Assembly (NCBI GenBank): GCA_937868555.1
Contig: CALMNI010000111.1
Span: 1 to 15,429, forward strand
Direction: 5' to 3'
DNA: 15,429 nt
Source of the DNA: an uncultured bacterium
Lineage (GTDB): Bacteria > Patescibacteriota > Patescibacteriia > Patescibacteriales > Patescibacteriaceae
Shown here: positions 6,987 to 12,309 of the stretch, piece by piece
Position numbering within the stretch: the first letter of the stretch is position 1
How the letters are laid out: each line of letters opens with the position of its first letter
Notes under the pieces: model-generated
Databases searched by the model: none
What the model saw: only the letters and a program-made list of their open reading frames with translations
Told to the model about the DNA's origin: nothing
Position numbers and translations under genes: made by a program

Positions 6987-7324
6987 ATGCTTTGCGTAAG
7001 TTGTTTAATAGAATTACTGAGCGATTCGTAGGTCGTTGACAGAACTTCGGCAGCACGCCGACCATTTTCTGTTATCGAATAATACTTCCGCGGCGGCCCT
7101 TCGTTTGACTCAGACCAGGCATAACTAGCCAGTCCGGCCTCCTTAAGTCGGGAGAGGATGGGATACAGTGTCCCCTCGACTACTAAAAGGTCATATTGTT
7201 TTAAAAGGGCAATGATATCCGAGGCATACATCTCCCGTTGGGAAATAGCCGCTAAGACGCAGTATTCGAGTGTACCGCGCCGTAATTGCGCTTTGGCGTT
7301 ATCTACATAGTTGTTTATATCCAT
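6983..7324 (-). CDS. PadR family transcriptional regulator
   Basis: A 113-residue winged-helix repressor of the PadR family. The recognition-helix region EGTLYPILSRLKEAGL (50-65) and the wing GPPRKYYSITENGR (76-89) match the family closely. The C-terminal helix is short (about 91-113), as in the compact subfamily 2 regulators, where it serves for dimerisation. The start at ATG 7324 gives the expected short N-terminal helix before RRGTLEYCVL; an ATG six codons upstream is possible but lies beyond the predicted transcription start. The stop TGA shares bases with the ATG of the PspC gene. PadR genes adjacent to PspC/DUF2807 membrane proteins are a recurrent arrangement, and the regulator probably represses this two-gene operon in response to an unknown ligand. 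Confidence 0.93.
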   Translation of the reverse strand: MDINNYVDNAKAQLRRGTLEYCVLAAISQREMYASDIIALLKQYDLLVVEGTLYPILSRLKEAGLASYAWSESNEGPPRKYYSITENGRRAAEVLSTTYESLSNSIKQLTQSI

Positions 7325-7332
7325 ATAAGTAC

Positions 7333-7361
7333 ATAATAACACATACTACTATGCGGTGCAA
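7333..7361 (-). promoter_or_regulatory. Predicted promoter of the PadR/PspC operon
   Basis: On the reverse strand a -10 box TATTAT (7338-7333) lies 17 bases from TTGCAC (7361-7356), a weak -35. Transcription would start about 7325-7327, directly before the PadR ATG at 7324, again an almost leaderless message. The flanking agta...tact arms (7328-7331 and 7346-7349 area) could be a PadR operator, but the match is weak. Confidence 0.45.
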
Positions 7362-7387
7362 GCTACTGGGTGTGGATAAATAAAATT

Positions 7388-7436
7388 GTCATTTCGAAGG
7401 AGTTTGCCGGGCGGCAGGTGAAACGACTGAAAAATC
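7388..7436. repeat. Possible dispersed intergenic repeat remnant
   Basis: The stretch begins gtcatttcgaaggag and ends gactgaaaaatct. Its two ends resemble a class of short intergenic repeats (GTCATTTCGA...GAGAAATCT) that I recall as scattered through many bacterial genomes, including Bacteroidetes and CPR. It lies in the divergent region and reaches the extended -10 of the CYTH gene. One copy only is visible here, so the assignment rests on the pattern. Confidence 0.3.
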
Positions 7437-7445
7437 TGTTATACT
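7437..7445 (+). promoter_or_regulatory. Extended -10 promoter for the CYTH genes
   Basis: TGT followed by TATACT (7440-7445) is a good extended -10 element (TGnTATAMT). No convincing -35 lies at 17 bases, which extended -10 promoters tolerate. Transcription would start around 7452, leaving a leader of about 23 bases without a clear Shine-Dalgarno sequence before ATG 7475. Confidence 0.5.
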
Positions 7446-7474
7446 AAAAGAGATCTCACTAGCATTTTTATTCT

Positions 7475-8065
7475 ATGGAAGAAATTGAAGTCAAGTTTTT
7501 AAATATTAATCCAACAAGCTTGCAAGCTAAGCTGAAAAAAATTGGCGCTAAAAAAGTGGGTCATTATTTTTATAGGCGGCAAATGTTTGATTACGCTGAT
7601 TGGCGGCTTGATAAAAAGTCGGCCTGGGTTAGATTGCGTGATGAAGGTGATAAAATCACCTTAGCGTATAAACAGAGACTTGGCGTTAAAAGTCATTCCG
7701 GAAAACATAATGATGGCGGCATGCAGGAAATAGAAATTGAAGTATCTGATTTTGATAAAACGTCTGCCATTCTATTGAGCACTGGATTAGTAAAAAAATA
7801 CTATCAGGAGAATAAACGTATTCGCTGGAAAAAGGGAAATGTTGAATTTGATATTGATTTTTGGCCGCGTTTGAATCCCTATCTAGAAATAGAAGCTCCT
7901 TCGTGGAAGGCCATTGATAAAGCGATTGTTTTGCTAGGTTTGAATCCAGATGATAAAAAAATATTCACCGCTAACCAAGTCTATAAGCTTAATGGAATCA
8001 ACGAGCTAGATTACGAAGAAATAACCTTTAAACGCTTTGTTAAGCGAAAAATACTTAAGAAATAA
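7475..8065 (+). CDS. CYTH domain protein, class IV adenylate cyclase/triphosphatase-like
   Basis: A 196-residue CYTH-fold protein. This superfamily (CyaB adenylate cyclase, thiamine triphosphatase, triphosphate tunnel metalloenzymes) binds triphosphate substrates in a beta-tunnel with metal ions. All the hallmark positions are present: the ExExK signature at E3, E5, K7; VRLR at 52-55; the lysine of LAYK at 66; the acidic strand EIEIE at 85-89; basic residues KRIR at 114-117; FDIDFWP near 125-131; and YLEIE at 136-140. Catalytic competence is therefore likely, while the choice between cyclase and triphosphatase activity cannot be made from sequence. The C-terminal tail after residue 175 is lysine-rich. 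A second, more divergent CYTH gene follows after only three bases. Confidence 0.9.
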   Translation: MEEIEVKFLNINPTSLQAKLKKIGAKKVGHYFYRRQMFDYADWRLDKKSAWVRLRDEGDKITLAYKQRLGVKSHSGKHNDGGMQEIEIEVSDFDKTSAILLSTGLVKKYYQENKRIRWKKGNVEFDIDFWPRLNPYLEIEAPSWKAIDKAIVLLGLNPDDKKIFTANQVYKLNGINELDYEEITFKRFVKRKILKK

Positions 8066-8068
8066 AAT

Positions 8069-8686
8069 ATGGCTAAAAATTTTGAAATAGAATTACGCGG
8101 ACCCTTAAGCAGTGATGCTTTTAATCGCCTTAATGACTTTTTAAGTAAAAACGGAGTACTAAAAGAAAAGCGAAATAGAATCCTAATTGATTATTCAACA
8201 TTTTTACCAGATCAGGGAATAAAAGAACGAACTAAGGACATACGTTTGCGCGTTACCAATAAGAAACCGGAAATAATAATTAAAGTTGGAAATTGGGGAG
8301 GCAGTGATCACCGCGAAGAACTCTCAGTTTTTGCCGAAGAAGGTTCTTTCGACACCTTAGTTAAATCTTTTCATGTTCTAGGCTATAGCAAAGGAGTGTT
8401 ATGTGTCAGAAATAGTTCAATATATACCTATAAAGATATTGAATTTGCCGTTGTTGAAGTTCCGGGACATAGTTACTATTTTGAGGCTGAAAAAATAGTT
8501 AATTCAGAACCTGAAAAAGAAGAAGCACTTCATGATATTCATGCTGTTTGTGCTGAATTAGGACTACATTTTTTTGATGATGCTAATTTTTTTACTTATA
8601 TTGAGACTTTAAATAAAGAGGCTAATGAAATTTTTGATTTTAAAAATTATACAGAAGGGTACTTTAAAGCCAGATTTGATTTATAA
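8069..8686 (+). CDS. Second, divergent CYTH domain protein
   Basis: A 205-residue protein with a recognisable but divergent CYTH fold. The N-terminal signature is EIELR at residues 6-10, so the last basic position is Arg rather than Lys. Supporting motifs are DIRLRV (57-62), EIIIKV (68-73), HREELSV (81-87), the DIEFAVVEVPG strand (123-133) and YYFEAEKIV (136-144). The residues 145-205 form an additional region not obvious in the first copy. It shares little sequence with the upstream gene beyond the fold, so this is not a recent duplication. The three-base spacing implies cotranscription, and a hetero-oligomer or two different triphosphate substrates are both possible. It ends just before a stem-loop. 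Confidence 0.82.
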   Translation: MAKNFEIELRGPLSSDAFNRLNDFLSKNGVLKEKRNRILIDYSTFLPDQGIKERTKDIRLRVTNKKPEIIIKVGNWGGSDHREELSVFAEEGSFDTLVKSFHVLGYSKGVLCVRNSSIYTYKDIEFAVVEVPGHSYYFEAEKIVNSEPEKEEALHDIHAVCAELGLHFFDDANFFTYIETLNKEANEIFDFKNYTEGYFKARFDL

Positions 8687-8740
8687 ACTAAGTTCCCGTC
8701 GGAATCTTCGGCTTAAAGCCGGGATTCGGGAGTTTATTTT
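8685..8740 (+). terminator. Long imperfect stem-loop between CYTH and amidase genes
   Basis: Nested pairings AAACT/AGTTT (8685-8689 with 8731-8735), CCCG/CGGG (8695-8698 with 8727-8730), AATC/GATT (8703-8706 with 8723-8726) and CGGCT/AGCCG (8709-8713 with 8717-8721) form a bulged hairpin with a three-base loop, followed by the T-rich ttatttt. It can act as a leaky terminator, or as an RNA structure in the amidase leader, since the ATG is nine bases after the stem. Confidence 0.5.
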
Positions 8741-8743
8741 AAT

Positions 8744-9181
8744 ATGAAGCCTTCCGCAATCATGATTCATCACACGGCGGTTTCGAGAGAAAAGAATAAT
8801 GATCAATTTAAGGCAACTAACGAGTATCATAAGAAAAAATGGAATAGCAAAAGCAGCCTAGGCTATTATGTTGGCTATCATTATGAAATTGCCGCCAACG
8901 GCAGGGTAAAGCAGGCAAGAAAAGACGGAGAAGTAGCGGTTGCTTGTTACCAACAAAACATGAACGATGGTCATTGTCTTCATCTTTGCCTTGATGGAGA
9001 TTTTGATAATGAAGAACCTTGTCCTGAGCAAATATACGCTCTAAGAGATTTACTCCGAAAGTTAGCTAAAAAGTATCATATAAAGTCGGAAAATATATAT
9101 TTTCACCGTAATTACGCTAAAAAGACTTGCCCAGGCAATAAAATGAACATAGCCTTTATTCAAAGCTTAGTGGAAATTTAG
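8744..9181 (+). CDS. N-acetylmuramoyl-L-alanine amidase (amidase_2/PGRP family)
   Basis: A 145-residue zinc amidase of the amidase_2/PGRP family, which cuts the bond between muramic acid and the first alanine of peptidoglycan. The start IMIHHTA gives the first zinc ligand at H9/H10; FHRNYAKKTCPG gives the other two at H121 and C129, the normal H...H...C set. The middle HLCLDGDFD corresponds to the ICLVGDFD strand of PGRPs, and the HYEIAANG strand is also typical. There is no signal peptide or membrane segment, so it is either cytoplasmic (AmpD-like recycling), released by a holin-like route (phage endolysin-like) or secreted in an unusual way. Single-domain length and lack of wall-binding repeats suit AmpD or T7-lysozyme-type proteins. 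Five cysteines in 145 residues is a little high for an exported enzyme. Confidence 0.88.
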   Translation: MKPSAIMIHHTAVSREKNNDQFKATNEYHKKKWNSKSSLGYYVGYHYEIAANGRVKQARKDGEVAVACYQQNMNDGHCLHLCLDGDFDNEEPCPEQIYALRDLLRKLAKKYHIKSENIYFHRNYAKKTCPGNKMNIAFIQSLVEI

Positions 9182-9205
9182 AGTCTATTTAAAGTTTTTA
9201 TCCCC

Positions 9206-9233
9206 TTGCTTTTTAGGGGCTTTGCTGTATAAT
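9206..9233 (+). promoter_or_regulatory. Predicted promoter of secDF
   Basis: A perfect -10 TATAAT at 9228-9233 lies 16 bases after TTGCTT (9206-9211). Transcription should start about 9240, some 19 bases before the secD ATG at 9259; the leader is AT-rich and has no Shine-Dalgarno sequence. A small stem, CCCCT at 9202-9206 with AGGGG at 9215-9219, overlaps the -35 and could mark the end of the amidase transcript. Confidence 0.65.
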
Positions 9234-9258
9234 ACCCAAATAACATTAATATTTTTCT

Positions 9259-11280
9259 ATGGCAGAATCACGCTTTACACGGATGCTGAAACCGCGCGGA
9301 AAGGGTAAAACCTGGCGCAGTTTTCTTATTATCCTCGTTATTATTGTTGCCGGTTGCCTTGTTGTTTTTGGCGCCGACTACAACCGTTTTGTTTCAGCCT
9401 ATAAGCTTCCTTTGCCGCATGTAAAAGAAGTTCCTTTTCGTTTAGGGCTTGATTTGCTCGGCGGATCGCAATTGACCTATGACGCCGATGTTTCAGCTGT
9501 TCCGGCTGGCGAACAATCCGCGGCAGTTGAAGGCGCTCGCGATGTTATTGAAAAGCGCGTTAACGTTTTCGGCGTTAGCGAACCATTAGTTCAAGTTAAC
9601 CGGGCTGCGGATGGAAAGTACCGTATCAGTGTTGAACTTGCTGGTATTAAAGACATTGGTGAGGCCATTAAAAAAATTGGTGAAACTCCGTTGTTAGAAT
9701 TTAAGGAACAAAATACTACTCGTCGGGAGCTAACGGCCGCTGAGAAAAAAGATTTGGAAGCATTTAACGCTAAAGCAAAAAAACAAGCGGACGAAATTTC
9801 GGCTAAAGTTAATGCTAACGGTGATTTTTCGGCTTTAGCTAAGCAATATAGCCAAGATGACTTGAGTAAGGATAAAGGCGGCGAAGTAGGCTGGCTTTCA
9901 AAGCGCGATAACGCCGATTTGGATAAAATTGCTTCAGCAATCCCGGTAGGCCAAGCTGCTAAGACTCCGACATTAACGGCTGAAGGGTACGACATTATTA
10001 AAGTAAATGAGCGCCGCATCAAAGAGGTAAAGGCTTCCCATCTTTTGTTGTGCTATAAGGGAGCTGAGGGCTGCACATCGGAAATGAGCAAAGAAGATGC
10101 ATATAAAAAAATTAAGGAGTTAAAGGCGCAAGCTAATCCGAAAAATTTCGCTGATCTCGTAAAGAAAAATTCTACCGACGCTTCTAATAAAGATAGGGGC
10201 GGAGATTTAGGTTGGTTTGGCCGCGATATTATGGCCAAGCCTTTTGAAGACGCGGTTTTCGCGCAAAAAACCGGGACAATTTCTTTTGTTGTTGAAACAA
10301 AATTCGGTTATCATCTTATTTATAAAGCAGACGAAAATCCAGAATATCGCTTAAGCCATATCTTGACCAAAACTAAATCAACGGAAGATATTCTTGGTCC
10401 GCAGTCTGATTGGAAAAATACTGAATTGGGCGGAAAAAACCTAAAGCGCGCTACTGTTCAATTCAATCCTAGTGACAATACACCTGAAGTAAGCTTGGAA
10501 TTCGATGATGCTGGTGCGAAGATGTTTGAAGAGATAACTGGGCGTAACGTTGGCAAACCGGTTGCTATTTTCTTAGATGGCTATGCTATTAGTACGCCTA
10601 ATGTCAATGAAAAAATTACCGGCGGCAAAGCCGTTATCAGCGGAAGCTTCAGCATTACGGAAGCTAGGGATTTATCAAAACGTTTAAACGCCGGCGCTTT
10701 GCCTGTTCCTATTACTTTGGTTAATCAGCAAACCGTAGGAGCCAGTCTTGGCCAACAGTCAGTCGACAACAGTCTTAAAGCCGGTTTTATAGGCTTGATT
10801 CTTGTTGCCTTATTCATGATTATCTTCTACCGCTTCCTTGGATTCTTATCGATAATTGCTTTGGCCGCGTATGGAATTTTGTCACTTGCCATATTTAAAC
10901 TGTGGCCGGTCACTATTACGCTTTCTGGTATTGCTGGTTTTATCCTATCTATAGGAATGGCTGTTGACGCCAACATTCTTATTTTTGAACGCTTAAAAGA
11001 AGAATTACGCAACGGAAAGTCATTATCAATGGCGATTCAAGAAGGATTTACCCGAGCCTGGCCATCGATTCGCGATAGTAACCTAACAACTATTCTTACA
11101 ACCTTAGTTTTGATTGAATTCTCAACCAGTATTATTAAGGGCTTTGCAATTACGCTTTTGCTTGGAACATTGCTTTCGATGTTTAGTGCCATTACCTTAA
11201 CACGCAATTTGCTTCGTCTTTTCAGTGAACAGTGGTTTGAAAAGCATCGCTGGCTCATTGGCTATAAGCATAAGAACTAA
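9259..11280 (+). CDS. secD: Protein translocase subunit SecD with embedded parvulin-type PPIase domains
   Basis: SecD with SecF uses the proton gradient to help pull preproteins through SecYEG from the outer face. Family marks: membrane helix at about 21-39, GLDLLGG (63-69), the ferredoxin-like P1 base (IEKRVNVFGVSEP, about 97-109), AGALPVPI (478-485), five membrane helices from about 508 to 650, and SIGMAVDANILIFERLKEE (564-582). The product is 673 residues, against roughly 400-620 in most SecD. The excess lies between LLEFKE (145-150) and the GGKNL motif (391-395), where the P1 head normally sits. It contains parvulin-type sequence: a degenerate copy at 172-253 and a complete one at 256-356 (ASHLLL, RGGDLGWFGR, PFEDAVFAQKTGTIS, FGYHLI), plus a lone SHIL strand at 366-369. 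SecF starts four bases downstream. Confidence 0.96.
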   Translation: MAESRFTRMLKPRGKGKTWRSFLIILVIIVAGCLVVFGADYNRFVSAYKLPLPHVKEVPFRLGLDLLGGSQLTYDADVSAVPAGEQSAAVEGARDVIEKRVNVFGVSEPLVQVNRAADGKYRISVELAGIKDIGEAIKKIGETPLLEFKEQNTTRRELTAAEKKDLEAFNAKAKKQADEISAKVNANGDFSALAKQYSQDDLSKDKGGEVGWLSKRDNADLDKIASAIPVGQAAKTPTLTAEGYDIIKVNERRIKEVKASHLLLCYKGAEGCTSEMSKEDAYKKIKELKAQANPKNFADLVKKNSTDASNKDRGGDLGWFGRDIMAKPFEDAVFAQKTGTISFVVETKFGYHLIYKADENPEYRLSHILTKTKSTEDILGPQSDWKNTELGGKNLKRATVQFNPSDNTPEVSLEFDDAGAKMFEEITGRNVGKPVAIFLDGYAISTPNVNEKITGGKAVISGSFSITEARDLSKRLNAGALPVPITLVNQQTVGASLGQQSVDNSLKAGFIGLILVALFMIIFYRFLGFLSIIALAAYGILSLAIFKLWPVTITLSGIAGFILSIGMAVDANILIFERLKEELRNGKSLSMAIQEGFTRAWPSIRDSNLTTILTTLVLIEFSTSIIKGFAITLLLGTLLSMFSAITLTRNLLRLFSEQWFEKHRWLIGYKHKN

Positions 11281-11284
11281 CTCT

Positions 11285-12208
11285 ATGTACCAGATAATTT
11301 CTAAAAGCAAACTTTGGCTTTCCATCTCAGGAGCATTAATGATCGCGTCGGTTATTATGCTTTCAATGTGGGGCCTTAAACCCGGCATCGACTTTACCGG
11401 CGGCAGTCTTTTGGAAGGTAAGTTTTTGCAAGATAGACCGAGCGTAACGCAAATTGAAGATAAGCTAAAAGACCTAGATCTTCATAGTTTAACAGTTCAG
11501 CCAGTAGCTGACCGCGGTGTTATCTTGCGTTTTCAAGAAACAAGCGAAGATACGCACCAGGCAATTTTGAAAAAACTTGAATCTTTCGCCCCTGCTTCTA
11601 AAGATAAAAATGCGGCTGTAAGCGCTTTTGAAGAGCAGCGCTTTGAAGCCGTGGGCCCATCCGTGGGTCAAGAATTGCAGCGCAAAGCTATTTACGCGAT
11701 TATTCTTGTATTACTCGCTATTAGTATTTATATTGCCATTGCCTTTCGCGGTGTATCCCGCCCTGTTCCTTCTTGGAAATATGGAGCTGCGACATTAATC
11801 GGTTTATTCCATGACGTTGTTATTGTTCTTGGCTTTTTTTCCTGGCTCGGACATTTCCAAGGCGTCGAAGTTAACACTAGTTTCGTTGCCGCGGTCTTAA
11901 CTGTTCTTGGCTTCAGCGTCCACGACACCATTGTGGTATTCGACCGTATTCGAGAAAATTTGCCCCGCTCTAATTCTGATTTCGCTGGAACAGTAAACGC
12001 GAGCTTGAATCAAACACTTACTCGTTCTATAAATACTTCTTTGACTGTCCTTTTGGTATTATTCTCAATTGCCATCTTAGGAGGGGAGTCAATCCATTAC
12101 TTTGCCCTCGCGCTGTTGGTTGGTATTTTCTTCGGAACCTATAGTTCGATCTTCTTAGCGTCGCCGCTTTTGGTCGTTTGGCAGCACTGGCAGCAGAAAA
12201 ATTCATAG
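11285..12208 (+). CDS. secF: Protein translocase subunit SecF
   Basis: A 307-residue SecF, the partner of SecD in proton-driven export. It has a first membrane helix at about 9-29, the KPGIDFTGG motif (32-40), the EAVGPSVGQEL segment (121-131) before the second membrane helix, and the conserved VLGFSVHDTIVVFDRIRE region (207-224) in the helix 4 area, followed by two more helices up to about 300. Length and domain content are ordinary; unlike SecD it has no inserted domain. The frame is open upstream inside secD, but the family N-terminus MYQIISKSKLWL fixes ATG 11285, four bases after the secD stop. A strong terminator follows the stop. Confidence 0.97.
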   Translation: MYQIISKSKLWLSISGALMIASVIMLSMWGLKPGIDFTGGSLLEGKFLQDRPSVTQIEDKLKDLDLHSLTVQPVADRGVILRFQETSEDTHQAILKKLESFAPASKDKNAAVSAFEEQRFEAVGPSVGQELQRKAIYAIILVLLAISIYIAIAFRGVSRPVPSWKYGAATLIGLFHDVVIVLGFFSWLGHFQGVEVNTSFVAAVLTVLGFSVHDTIVVFDRIRENLPRSNSDFAGTVNASLNQTLTRSINTSLTVLLVLFSIAILGGESIHYFALALLVGIFFGTYSSIFLASPLLVVWQHWQQKNS

Positions 12209-12227
12209 GCCCTAAAAGACAGCAATT

Positions 12228-12265
12228 ACAGGTTTCTTCTTGAAAGAAGAGCCTGTTTTTGTTTT
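12228..12265 (+). terminator. Rho-independent terminator after secDF
   Basis: ACAGG (12228-12232) pairs with CCTGT (12252-12256), and inside it TCTTC pairs with GAAGA around a short loop, followed by the tail tttttgtttt up to 12265. Its last bases run into the -35 box of the proS promoter, so the end of one unit and the start of the next share DNA. Confidence 0.85.
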
Positions 12266-12292
12266 GACAGAGGGGGTATTTTCCGGTATACT
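12264..12292 (+). promoter_or_regulatory. Strong predicted promoter for proS-mreBC
   Basis: A consensus -35 TTGACA (12264-12269) and -10 TATACT (12287-12292) are separated by exactly 17 bases. Transcription should start near 12299, leaving a leader of about 11 bases to the proS ATG at 12310, too short for an ordinary Shine-Dalgarno arrangement. With no terminator up to the window end, it may also transcribe mreB and mreC. Confidence 0.8.
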
Positions 12293-12309
12293 TCCTAAAC
12301 AAACTCTTT

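Noticed and set aside
9202..9219. Small CCCCT/AGGGG stem after the amidase gene as a terminator
   Set aside because: Only five base pairs and no proper T-run; it overlaps the secD -35 and is noted there instead.
9591..10022. 143-codon reverse-strand open frame inside secD
   Set aside because: It mirrors the parvulin insert codons; rich in Ser/Ala/Leu with no recognisable domain, start signal or promoter.
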